Assembly (NCBI GenBank): GCA_934120735.1
Contig: CAKOVA010000044.1
Coordinates: 1 to 16,605 of the forward strand
DNA: 16,605 bases
Reading direction: 5' to 3'
DNA from: an uncultured Prevotella sp.
GTDB taxonomy: Bacteria > Bacteroidota > Bacteroidia > Bacteroidales > Bacteroidaceae
The position numbers and the translations under genes are program-made. Under the pieces are notes generated by a model that did not search any database, was not told the DNA's origin, and saw nothing but the letters and a program-made list of their open reading frames with translations. Shown in pieces: positions 6,644 through 14,508 of this stretch (position 1 is the first letter of the stretch; each line of letters begins with the position of its first letter).

Positions 6644-6668
6644 GCGGCTGTCACTCGGGTGCAGCCGC
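6644..6668 (+). terminator. Hairpin after the gene remnant
   Basis: GCGGCTG (6644-6650) pairs with CAGCCGC (6662-6668). The stem continues inward as CAC/GTG (6652-6654 with 6659-6661) past one bulged T, closing on a TCGG loop. The following sequence is only moderately T-rich (TCAGTTTCCTCTT). It looks like the relic terminator of the gene whose 3' end precedes it. Confidence 0.5.
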
Positions 6669-6809
6669 TCAGTTTCCTCTTAACGTTTGTGAATGCGCTG
6701 CTGTGCAATTTCAGCCAGCAAACAACCCAGCTGACCGTGATATCAAGCGAAAATCTTCGAATTAATGATATTTAACACGATATAAGCAACGTTAATTTCG
6801 TTCTTTTCG

Positions 6810-6841
6810 TATCTTTACCAAAGATATCACTGCTGTAGTGA
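6810..6841 (+). promoter_or_regulatory. Tandem dyads and promoter-like box upstream of susC-like gene
   Basis: TATCTTT-ACC-AAAGATA (6810-6826) is directly followed by TCACT-GCTGT-AGTGA (6827-6841). The left arm of the first dyad contains TATCTTTA (6810-6817), seven of eight bases of the TAnnTTTG element, but I find no good TTTG at the right distance. The arrangement fits a promoter overlapped by an operator, about 45 to 75 bp before the start codon. Confidence 0.4.
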
Positions 6842-6885
6842 ATTTTTGTAACCATATCTTTTATTAATTTTAATCTTAAACTAAC

Positions 6886-9800
6886 ATGAAGCATTTAAAG
6901 GTAGGTTTGAATGGATGCTCTCTCGGGGAGGGTGGAGTGTCCTCTATTGGTGTGAAAGCCTTAGGATTAGCCTTGAGTTTATTTGCATGTTTCCCTGTTC
7001 ATGCATCAAATGGCGGGATTGTGCCAGCTGGTCAGTTGACTACTGCGCAGCAACAGGCAATTACCGTAAAAGGCCATGTGACGGATCCGTCAGGTGAGGC
7101 ATTGGTGGGCGTTACCGTCTCCATCGTGGGAGCTTCACAAGGAACGGTAACCGACATCGATGGCAACTTTTCTTTGCAAGCGTCGAGAGGTGACAGACTG
7201 CGTATTTCTTATGTAGGATACCAGACTCAGGAGGTGACTGTCTCGGGTGCCAGTGTCAAGGTGGTGCTGACCGAGGACAGCAAAAGCCTGGATGAGATAG
7301 TTGTCACCGCATTGGGCATCAAGCGCGAGAAAAAAGCGTTGGGATATGCCATTCAGGAAGTTAAGGGCGACCAACTGGTGGCTGCCAGGGAGAACAACCT
7401 GGCCAATGCCCTTACCGGACAGGTGTCTGGCCTTCAGATTATCCGTTCGAGCAACGGCCCGGCAGGATCGTCAAAGATTCAGTTGCGTGGCAGCAATTCG
7501 GTGACCGGCACCAATCAGCCCTTGATTGTTGTCGACGGTATTCCTTTGGATAACTTTACCGGAACCGGCAACAACGACTTCTGGAATCCGGGTACCGACA
7601 TGGGTAACGGTCTCGCCGACATCAACTCTGAGGATATAGCCTCACTTTCTGTGTTGAAGGGTGCCTCGGCAGCAGCCTTGTATGGCTCCAGGGCCGGCAA
7701 TGGCGTCATCCTGATCACGACCAAGAAAGGAAGCAAGTCGAATGGCTTGGGCATCACGGTGTCGGCCTCTGTCGCCGCAGAGAGCGTTTTCATGAATCCC
7801 GAGCGTCAGAAGACATTCGGCCAAGGGTCGGAAGGTACTTTCAACGCAAAGGCAGGAAGCAACTGGGGACCAGAGATTACCGGGCAGACTTATACAGATT
7901 GGGCTGGCAAAGAACAGCAGATGAGGTATTATGATAATGTCAAAAACTTCTTCAACACAGGTGTCAATTTCACCGAGAGCGTAGCCTTCTCACAGCAGTT
8001 CAACAAGACTTCTGTGTATGTGTCTGGCACCCGGATGGACGATGGCAGCAAGATTCCAGGAGCTGACTACAACCGTACGAACTTGATGTCGCGTGTCTTT
8101 ACGAGCTTTGGTAAGGATGACCGGTGGACATTGGACTCAAAGATACAGTACATCCGCTCGTATGCCAAGAACAGACCGATTTCAGGTGCCAACACAAACA
8201 ACTATTTCTACACCATGTATACCATGCCTATCTCGCTGGACATCACACAGTTCAAGAACTCTGTGAACCCCGCTGACGGCTCGATGTATTGGTGGGAGAA
8301 GGGCAGTGGACAGAACCCTTACTGGGCAAAGGACTTTAACACCAACGAGGACTTGCGCAACCGCTTCCTGTTGAACTTCTCACTGAAGTATCAGTTCACC
8401 GACTGGTTGAGCGCTGAGGCCAAGGCTGGTAGCGACATCTATTTCACCGAGAGCGAGACCAAACTTTATGCCGGCAGTCCTTCCTCTGCCACTGGCAGGT
8501 ACTCGTTTGGTGAGCAGAAGTTCTATGAGAACAATTTCAGTCTGTTGCTCACTGCGCAGAAAGACAATGTGCTGGGCAAGTTCGGTGGAGCATTGACCTT
8601 GGGTGGAAACCTGATGGAGCGCAAGAGTACGGGATTGTCAAACTCGGTGAGCGAGCTTATCGTTCCCAATTTGTTCTGGCTGACCAACAGTTCCCAGTCC
8701 AACCGCTCGATTAATCCTACCTTCAGTCATCGCAAGACTAATTCCCTCTATGGCTCGTTGAGCATCAATTACGATGGGTGGGCGTTCCTGGAAGGCACAT
8801 TCCGCAATGACTGGTCATCGACGCTGAGCAAGGACAACCGTTCCTACTTCTATCCGTCGGTTAGCGCATCGTGGGTTGTCAGTGACATGTTAAGTAAGAT
8901 GGACAACCCATTGCCAAAATGGTTTACCTATGCCAAGGCCCGCGTGTCATTCGCTCAGGTGGGTAACGACCTGGACCCGTATCAGTTGTACAACACATAT
9001 TCAGTAGGGACCGTGCCATTCACAGACGGTATAAGTGCCTCTGACGGCTCGACTCTCTTTGACAGCAGCGTGAGGAGTGAGCTAATCTCCTCATGGGAGG
9101 CAGGTCTTGAGATACGCTTCCTGGACAACAGATTGGGATTGGATGTGGCTTGGTACAAGTCAAATGCCCGCCGCCAGCTGTTGAACCTGCCCATCAATGG
9201 TCTTTCTGGACACAGCTCCAAGAAAATCAACGCTGGTGACATCCAGAACTCGGGTCTTGAGATTATGTTGAACGCCACACCTGTGCTCACAAAGGACTTC
9301 AGGTGGGACTCACAGTTGAACTTCTCCAACAATAAGAACGAGATCATCGAGTTCACGGAAGGAATTGACGAGTACATCCTGGGTGGATTCGACAATCTCA
9401 AGATTATTGGCAAGGCAGGTGGCAATTACGGCGAGATATGGGGAACAACGTTCAAGCGGGTGACAGACGAGAAGAGTCCGCACTACGGAAAATTGTTGTT
9501 GAACTCTGATGGAATCCCACAGGGCAACTCCGAACTTTCAAAGATTGGTGACCAGCAGGCCGACTGTCTGTTGGGATGGACCAACACGCTGACCTATAAG
9601 AACTTCTCCCTGAGCTTTATGATTGACGGTCGCTTTGGCGGGCATATCTTCTCTGGCTCCAACATGATGTTGCAGCGGAATGGCGTGGCCGAGGTGACGG
9701 CTCCTGGCGGCAAGCGTGACAAAATGGTCGTTGACGGAGTGGTGGCCGACGGCAAGGGCGGCTACACTGCCAACACCAAGGAAATAACACAGCAGCAATA

Positions 9801-10098
9801 CTGGACAGCTCTTACCGGATCGACAGGCAACTTGGGCATTGGCGAGGCAAACCTCTACTCTGCGACAAACGTCCGTCTGCGTACCCTGTCTCTGTCATAC
9901 GCCTTCAAGCCCAGAAACTCTGTGTTCCAGCAAGTCAAGCTGGGCGTGGCATGCAACAACGTGCTGATGTTGAAGAGCAATCTTCATGGACTCGACCCGG
10001 AGGCGATCTTCGCAACCAACACCAATGCCACAGGCTTTGAGTATGCGGCTCCTCCTACATCACGGTCGTTCATCTTTAATGTATCATTTGGCTTCTAA
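6886..10098 (+). CDS. SusC/RagA family TonB-linked outer-membrane transporter
   Basis: A 1070-residue SusC-like transporter, of standard size for the family, which imports oligosaccharides or other polymers across the outer membrane with a SusD lid. An unusually long N-terminal stretch leads to a signal peptide ending near VHA (40). A CarboxypepD_reg-like domain occupies about 60-133 (VKGHVTDPSGEALVGVTV, IDGNFSLQA, ISYVGYQT). A TonB-box-like segment follows, DEIVVTALGI (136-145). The plug at about 155-282 has the family signatures IQLRGSNSV, PLIVVDGIPLDN and the run LKGASAAALYGSRAGNGV followed by ILITTKKG. The remainder is a 22-strand barrel ending in FNVSFGF. The SusD gene begins 18 nt after its stop. 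The substrate cannot be told from sequence. Confidence 0.97.
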   Translation: MKHLKVGLNGCSLGEGGVSSIGVKALGLALSLFACFPVHASNGGIVPAGQLTTAQQQAITVKGHVTDPSGEALVGVTVSIVGASQGTVTDIDGNFSLQASRGDRLRISYVGYQTQEVTVSGASVKVVLTEDSKSLDEIVVTALGIKREKKALGYAIQEVKGDQLVAARENNLANALTGQVSGLQIIRSSNGPAGSSKIQLRGSNSVTGTNQPLIVVDGIPLDNFTGTGNNDFWNPGTDMGNGLADINSEDIASLSVLKGASAAALYGSRAGNGVILITTKKGSKSNGLGITVSASVAAESVFMNPERQKTFGQGSEGTFNAKAGSNWGPEITGQTYTDWAGKEQQMRYYDNVKNFFNTGVNFTESVAFSQQFNKTSVYVSGTRMDDGSKIPGADYNRTNLMSRVFTSFGKDDRWTLDSKIQYIRSYAKNRPISGANTNNYFYTMYTMPISLDITQFKNSVNPADGSMYWWEKGSGQNPYWAKDFNTNEDLRNRFLLNFSLKYQFTDWLSAEAKAGSDIYFTESETKLYAGSPSSATGRYSFGEQKFYENNFSLLLTAQKDNVLGKFGGALTLGGNLMERKSTGLSNSVSELIVPNLFWLTNSSQSNRSINPTFSHRKTNSLYGSLSINYDGWAFLEGTFRNDWSSTLSKDNRSYFYPSVSASWVVSDMLSKMDNPLPKWFTYAKARVSFAQVGNDLDPYQLYNTYSVGTVPFTDGISASDGSTLFDSSVRSELISSWEAGLEIRFLDNRLGLDVAWYKSNARRQLLNLPINGLSGHSSKKINAGDIQNSGLEIMLNATPVLTKDFRWDSQLNFSNNKNEIIEFTEGIDEYILGGFDNLKIIGKAGGNYGEIWGTTFKRVTDEKSPHYGKLLLNSDGIPQGNSELSKIGDQQADCLLGWTNTLTYKNFSLSFMIDGRFGGHIFSGSNMMLQRNGVAEVTAPGGKRDKMVVDGVVADGKGGYTANTKEITQQQYWTALTGSTGNLGIGEANLYSATNVRLRTLSLSYAFKPRNSVFQQVKLGVACNNVLMLKSNLHGLDPEAIFATNTNATGFEYAAPPTSRSFIFNVSFGF

Positions 10099-10116
10099 TC
10101 TTAATACAATAGCGAT

Positions 10117-12060
10117 ATGAAAACAACATATAAATTACTGTCAATGGCTGTTCTGGCAATCTCCTTTTTGGGGTCGTGCTCAGATTTCGAGGAAATCAAC
10201 GTCAATCCTTCAGCCGCGGGCAATGATGCCATTCATCCTGACTACCCGTTAAACAAGTCGTTCTATGAGGCACAGATGGATCCAGACATCGCCGAGCGTG
10301 TGTTTGTCTACAACTGGGCCTCAATCTCACGTGTGGTTGGCGAGAACACCATGGGTGCCACCGCCCGCTATAGTGACGAGTACAACGACCGTCTGTACAC
10401 CTACACCTCCAATTGGGTGAAGTATGCCTCATCTGCCATCCAGCTGGCAGACAATGGGGCGAAAGGCAGCGAGCGCGAGAAGCAATACTACAACAACATC
10501 AAGCAGATAGCGCGTATATGGCGTGTGATGCTCATAGCCGACTTTGTTGACTCCTTCGGGCCTTACCCCATCAATGCCTTCACGGGGGTTGATCCCGTGT
10601 TCAACACCGTAGAGGAGGTTTACGATTTCTTCTTCAAGGAGCTGAAAGAGGCCAGTGGCGCCCTTGACCTGACCGTGAAGCCCACGGATGCCGAAGCCAA
10701 GGGAGATCCAGCCTTTGGATATGACGCGGCGAAATGGCAGAAACTGGCCAACAGCCTTCGCCTACGCTACGCATTGCGTCTTTCAGAGGTGAACAACACC
10801 AAGGCGAAAGCTCAGTTTGAGGAAGCGGCCAAGCTCCCGTTGCTGACCGATAATGGTGACATGTTCGCATTCCAGGAAAATGGCGGCTGGTCTGCTTATG
10901 AGGGCGTGTACAACCGAGGATGGAGTGACCACTGCATCTCGTCTACCATGTGCAACCTGCTGGCTGGACTGGGAGGAATCCCGGTGACAGACGAGCGTCC
11001 CGACCTTGCTAATCACACCAAGCCAATGAACTATATTGGACAGAAATACGACAAGCACTATCCAGCAACTACTGACAATCCCACCAAGCAGCTCTGGATG
11101 GATGGCATCCCTGAGAATCTGGACCCGCGCGCTTTGGTCGTATGGTGTCTGACAAACGACACGAAGGCCAAAAACTTCCCTGCCCAGGCCAAGCAAGGAG
11201 TGGAAAACCATGCTAAGCATGCCCTGATAGACCCTGCTGATGCGAAAAAGGAGCTGAAGAAGCTCGACGCAGCCTTTACCTGGAATGGCTACCCGGCAGG
11301 CACCCGAGGTGCATGGTGTACAAATACGTTCGCGCTTAACAAGGTGCTCGGCAGCGCATGGGACACCACCCCAATGCTCAGCAAGGCGTACCGGGACAAC
11401 AGCAAGAAGCGCATCTGGATGGCACCATGGGAGACTTACTTCCTTTTGGCTGAGGGCGCAGTGTACGGATGGGCCACGCCAGTAGATGCCAAGACCGCTT
11501 ATGCGAATGGCGTGAAGTCAAATTTCTCATACTTTGGGTTGGATAAATACGCCGAAAGATACTTGGCATCGGAGGAATACAACCGGGTTGGCACGTCCGT
11601 TAACTTTGACCATGTTGCAGAGCCTGCCGACTTTGAGGCCGACTATGTGGATGGATACACCGAGATTCCCGGCAAGATGACTTATCACTATCCGGATGCA
11701 AGCAAGATTCTTTACAAGGGCCATAAGCTGAACGACCGGCTGACCAAGATCATCACACAAAAGTATATTGCCAACACGCCTTACGGTGTGGTGGAAAGCT
11801 GGAACGACCACCGGCGCCTGGGATTGCCTTTCTTTGAGATACCGGCCAACGAGACAGCATTGACAGGATCGGATATGGACGGACTGTACACACCAGAAAG
11901 CTGGAAGGACGGACAGAAATGGTATCACTACACACAACGCATGCGGTACCCATCTGTTTTTGAAAATTCCGACAAGGCACAGTTCCAGAACGCCTTGAAG
12001 CTGATGGGGGCTGACAAGAATGTGATGATGACTCCGCTGTGGTGGGCCATCAAGAAATGA
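10117..12060 (+). CDS. SusD/RagB-like nutrient-binding outer-membrane lipoprotein
   Basis: A 647-residue SusD-like protein, the surface lid that captures substrate for the SusC barrel encoded immediately upstream. A lipoprotein signal peptide ends LGSC (Cys21). The mature start C-S-D-F-E-E is acidic, consistent with the Bacteroidota lipoprotein surface-export signal. Family features include INVNPSAAG after the lipid anchor and the TPR-rich helices RVMLIADFVDSFGPYPINA, VEEVYDFFFKELKEA and WQKLANSLRLRYALRLS. Late segments carry the PWETYFLLAEGA and WNDHRRLGLPFF patterns. It resembles the SusD-like_2 subgroup. It is somewhat longer than typical (about 500-600 residues). It is the last gene of the unit, and a bidirectional terminator follows about 80 nt on. 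The ligand is unknown. Confidence 0.95.
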   Translation: MKTTYKLLSMAVLAISFLGSCSDFEEINVNPSAAGNDAIHPDYPLNKSFYEAQMDPDIAERVFVYNWASISRVVGENTMGATARYSDEYNDRLYTYTSNWVKYASSAIQLADNGAKGSEREKQYYNNIKQIARIWRVMLIADFVDSFGPYPINAFTGVDPVFNTVEEVYDFFFKELKEASGALDLTVKPTDAEAKGDPAFGYDAAKWQKLANSLRLRYALRLSEVNNTKAKAQFEEAAKLPLLTDNGDMFAFQENGGWSAYEGVYNRGWSDHCISSTMCNLLAGLGGIPVTDERPDLANHTKPMNYIGQKYDKHYPATTDNPTKQLWMDGIPENLDPRALVVWCLTNDTKAKNFPAQAKQGVENHAKHALIDPADAKKELKKLDAAFTWNGYPAGTRGAWCTNTFALNKVLGSAWDTTPMLSKAYRDNSKKRIWMAPWETYFLLAEGAVYGWATPVDAKTAYANGVKSNFSYFGLDKYAERYLASEEYNRVGTSVNFDHVAEPADFEADYVDGYTEIPGKMTYHYPDASKILYKGHKLNDRLTKIITQKYIANTPYGVVESWNDHRRLGLPFFEIPANETALTGSDMDGLYTPESWKDGQKWYHYTQRMRYPSVFENSDKAQFQNALKLMGADKNVMMTPLWWAIKK

Positions 12061-12141
12061 CGCCACTGCGTGAGGACATGAGAGAATGCCAGATGAAAGC
12101 CTGATGGCATAGGCTCCCGATGGCAAAATAAACATGTAAAA

Positions 12142-12180
12142 AAAGACCGTATCCTGTCGTGTGACTGGAATACGGTCTTT
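12142..12180. terminator. Bidirectional terminator between SusD-like and symporter genes
   Basis: AAAGACCGTAT (12142-12152) and ATACGGTCTTT (12170-12180) form a perfect 11-bp stem around a 17-nt loop. An A-run precedes it and GTTTT follows, so it can terminate transcripts from both sides. That is what the convergent SusD-like and SLC13 genes need. Confidence 0.88.
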
Positions 12181-12202
12181 GTTTTCGGTGCCTGTAGCCC
12201 AC

Positions 12203-13759
12203 TTATCCCACAACCATGCTCACTATGTACAGCGCAACGGGGATGGTGACGATGGCGATGCCGATGAAGTCGATGTATACACCCGACTTAATCATCTTTG
12301 TGATGGGAACGTAGCCGCTGGCATAAACGATGGCGTTGGGTGGCGTCGAGACGGGAAGCATGAAGCCCAACGAGGCAGAGAGTGCCACGCCTACTGCCAC
12401 CGGCACTGGGTTGAACCCTGCCGAGAGGGCTGTTCCGATGGCAAGCGGACCAATCATGTTGGTCGCGGCGGTGTGCGAGGTCAGCTCTGACAGCAGCAGT
12501 GACATCACGCAGAATACGGCCACGAACAACAGTTCAGACGGTTTGCCGCCCATCATAGAGATAATCTGGTCGCCAATCCAGCTCGACAGTCCGGTGGAAT
12601 ACATCATGCCGCCCATGGCCAGTCCGCCACCGAAGAGCAGCAACGTGCCCCATTCCACGCCCGCCACAGCATCCTTCCAGTCGAGCGTCATCTTGTTCTT
12701 CTTCAGGTCCACGGGCAGGAAGAACAGCAACAGCGCGCCCACCATGGCCGCAATGGCCTCGGGAAAAAGCCTGTTGTATTTGTTCAGCACGTCGCTCTGG
12801 GTGCCGAGAACGATGCTCAGCACACCTGGCGTTATCCAGAGAATGACGGCCACGCCGAAAGCAATCATCGTGTTCTTCTGCGCACGGGTCCATTTCCCCA
12901 GTGCTTTTACCTTGCCGTCGATGAACTCGGTGGCGCCCGCGATGTGCTTCACGTCACTTGGGAACATGCGAGAAAGCACGATGTAGGCAATCACGAAATA
13001 AGCCACCATGGCCACAAATCCCCATACCATCCATTGGAAGAACGATACATGCAGGTCGCACATCTCGTTGAGGAATCCCAGCATGATGATGTTCGGTGGC
13101 GTTCCAATCGGCGTGAGCACGCCGCCGATGGAGCAGGCGTAGGCCGTCATGAGCATGAGCCCGGTGGCGTATTTGTACGAGCTGAGGTTGATAATCTTGC
13201 CTTGCGCGGCCATCATCTCACGGATAGCCTCGAGCAGACCCAGCGCAATGGGGAACATCATGGCGGCTGTTGCCGTGTTGCTAATCCAACCCGAGCAGAG
13301 CATGCACGCCAGTCCGATGGCCAGGAAGATGCGCCGCGGGTTGTCGCCCACCCATTTCATCGACATGATGCCATAGGCGATACGCTTGTCCACGCCGTTC
13401 ACCATCATGGCCTTGGCTATCATGAAGCCTCCCATGAAGAGGAAAATCATGGGGTTGGCAAAGGCGGCAAAGGCCTCCTTCATCTTCACCACATCGAACA
13501 CCACGCAGAGGGTGGGTCCTATGAGGGAAGTCACAGGGATGGGTACCGGCTCGGTAATCCACCACAGTGCCACCAGCGTCATGATGGCCAGTAGCTTGTG
13601 GCCTTCGGGTGTGAGGCCAGAGATGGGGGTAATCCACACGAGGATAGCGCATATCGGACCGAAGATGGCACCGATGATCCTACGTTTACGGTCGAATGAT
13701 GAGTCCTGGTTTGACTGTTCTTGTTCCAGAGGCTCTGTTTTCTTGTTCGTGTCGTTCAT
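12203..13759 (-). CDS. SLC13/DASS family sodium:anion (dicarboxylate or sulfate) symporter
   Basis: A 518-residue polytopic inner-membrane transporter of the divalent anion:sodium symporter family, which takes up C4-dicarboxylates, citrate or sulfate with sodium. A charged cytosolic N-terminus (1-27) precedes about a dozen hydrophobic segments. The inverted-repeat signatures are clear: the first SNT motif is WISNTATAAMM (158-168), followed by GGVLTPIGTPPN (212-223). In the second repeat, SELTSHTAATNM (424-435) is followed by SASLGFMLPVSTPPNAIVYAS, with the family signature at roughly 461-479. In the second substrate motif the usual Asn is His429. It is convergent with the SusD-like gene and monocistronic. 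Start ATG 13759 is chosen because a promoter -7-like box lies about 40 nt upstream. Confidence 0.93.
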   Translation of the reverse strand: MNDTNKKTEPLEQEQSNQDSSFDRKRRIIGAIFGPICAILVWITPISGLTPEGHKLLAIMTLVALWWITEPVPIPVTSLIGPTLCVVFDVVKMKEAFAAFANPMIFLFMGGFMIAKAMMVNGVDKRIAYGIMSMKWVGDNPRRIFLAIGLACMLCSGWISNTATAAMMFPIALGLLEAIREMMAAQGKIINLSSYKYATGLMLMTAYACSIGGVLTPIGTPPNIIMLGFLNEMCDLHVSFFQWMVWGFVAMVAYFVIAYIVLSRMFPSDVKHIAGATEFIDGKVKALGKWTRAQKNTMIAFGVAVILWITPGVLSIVLGTQSDVLNKYNRLFPEAIAAMVGALLLFFLPVDLKKNKMTLDWKDAVAGVEWGTLLLFGGGLAMGGMMYSTGLSSWIGDQIISMMGGKPSELLFVAVFCVMSLLLSELTSHTAATNMIGPLAIGTALSAGFNPVPVAVGVALSASLGFMLPVSTPPNAIVYASGYVPITKMIKSGVYIDFIGIAIVTIPVALYIVSMVVG

Positions 13760-13800
13760 ATCAGTTAATTAAGTGTTTAAGTTATTGGTATTAATGATTC

Positions 13801-13808
13801 CAAAAATA
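13801..13808 (-). promoter_or_regulatory. Candidate -7 box for the symporter gene
   Basis: Read on the minus strand this is TATTTTTG, matching TAnnTTTG fully, and it lies about 40 nt before the symporter start codon. I see no good upstream TTTG at 19-20 nt, so the assignment is tentative. Confidence 0.4.
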
Positions 13809-13880
13809 AGAAATATATTCTAATCAACCGTCTAATTGGCTATTTTTCTTTTGATTTATCGTTTTTTTTATCAAAAAGTC

Positions 13881-13910
13881 GTTGATTTATCTTTAAAATG
13901 TTTATATTTG
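13881..13910 (+). promoter_or_regulatory. Candidate promoter for the small membrane protein gene
   Basis: TATATTTG (13903-13910) matches the -7 consensus TAnnTTTG. GTTG (13881-13884) lies 18 nt upstream and is an imperfect -33 element. Transcription would begin near 13917, giving a leader of about 95 nt. Confidence 0.55.
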
Positions 13911-14010
13911 CGTTATAACTTTTCTGTTAAGGAGAGCTTAAGATACCATTCTCCCGATGTGGAATGTGTGGTTTTTATTCAGGAATTATCCATCAAAAAC
14001 CTTATATATT

Positions 14011-14298
14011 ATGAAAATGGTGTATATTATTCTCATTGCAGTAGTGGTCATCCTGGCAATTGCCTATCTGACCTATCGTAAAAACCACAATCTGGCATTT
14101 AATGAGCCGCGTCTGAAAGATGCCGTCAATCGTGTTTTCAGCGAGTCTGGCGAGTCTACCCTGAAGCGGTCCGATTTTCTCTTGCGTCTGAAGCAAATCC
14201 TCGGCTGCACGCACAAGCAGGCGCTCTATATGTATGGAGTGGCGCGAACCAAAGGACTTATCGTAGTCGATAACAAGCAGGTCAGCAAGGCTCCATAG
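14011..14298 (+). CDS. Small single-pass membrane protein of unknown function
   Basis: A 95-residue protein, choosing ATG 14011 rather than the in-frame ATG at 13957 because the shorter form begins directly with a membrane helix. Residues 3-20 are strongly hydrophobic (VYIILIAVVVILAIAYL) and are followed by YRK, predicting an N-out, C-in anchor. The remaining soluble part is helical and basic (RLKDAVNRVF, KRSDFLLRLKQILGC, KQALYMYGVARTKGLIVVD). Its last segment looks like a small helix-turn-helix or winged-helix fold, but I cannot name the family. It is divergent from the symporter, has a probable promoter, and a hairpin overlaps its stop codon. It appears to be a genuine, monocistronic gene. 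Confidence 0.7.
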   Translation: MKMVYIILIAVVVILAIAYLTYRKNHNLAFNEPRLKDAVNRVFSESGESTLKRSDFLLRLKQILGCTHKQALYMYGVARTKGLIVVDNKQVSKAP

Positions 14299-14325
14299 CC
14301 AACTGCATAGCACCGCAGTGGCTAT
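14295..14325 (+). terminator. Hairpin overlapping the stop codon of the small membrane protein gene
   Basis: ATAGCCA (14295-14301) pairs with TGGCTAT (14319-14325). After one bulged A the stem continues as CTGC/GCAG (14303-14306 with 14315-14318) with an 8-nt loop. The left arm contains the TAG stop. The following sequence (TCTATACG) lacks a strong T-run, so termination may be partial. Confidence 0.5.
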
Positions 14326-14433
14326 TCTATACGATGTCTTTTGAGATGTAGGATGTGACAGGTGCCATCGTGATATTAGAAATGAGGAACGAAGGATGAA
14401 ACGAAAACAGCCTTCGCCTCATAAAAACGAAGA

Positions 14434-14468
14434 AAAGTATGGCAGATGTTTTACATCCACCATACTTT
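14434..14468 (-). terminator. Long hairpin terminator of the fimbrillin-like gene
   Basis: AAAGTATGG (14434-14442) and CCATACTTT (14460-14468) form 9 bp. After a symmetric CA/CA internal loop, GATGT/ACATC (14445-14449 with 14453-14457) adds 5 bp closing on TTT. On the minus strand it is followed by a T-rich tract (TCTTCGTTTTT). It lies about 40 nt past the fimbrillin stop codon. Confidence 0.75.
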
Positions 14469-14508
14469 CCTCCTATATATTACTGTATAACACTATCGGT
14501 ACTGTCAC

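Noticed and set aside
6521..6775. Plus-strand open frame of 84 codons before the SusC-like gene
   Set aside because: It runs through the hairpin at 6644-6668 in a different frame from the more protein-like remnant; composition is not convincing.
5587..6885. Integrated element using tRNA-Lys as attachment site
   Set aside because: No repeat of the tRNA 3' end, no integrase and no mobile-element genes were found downstream.
11527..12213. Minus-strand open frame of 228 codons opposite the SusD-like gene
   Set aside because: Antisense shadow of a strong gene, and it runs through the bidirectional terminator; no recognisable motif.
12944..13594. Plus-strand open frame of 216 codons opposite the symporter
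   Set aside because: Very His/Glu/Arg-rich translation produced by the complement of hydrophobic codons; not a real protein.
13957..14010. N-terminal extension of the 95-residue protein from ATG 13957
   Set aside because: It would put 18 extra residues before the membrane helix; the ATG at 14011 directly precedes the helix and gives a more natural protein.
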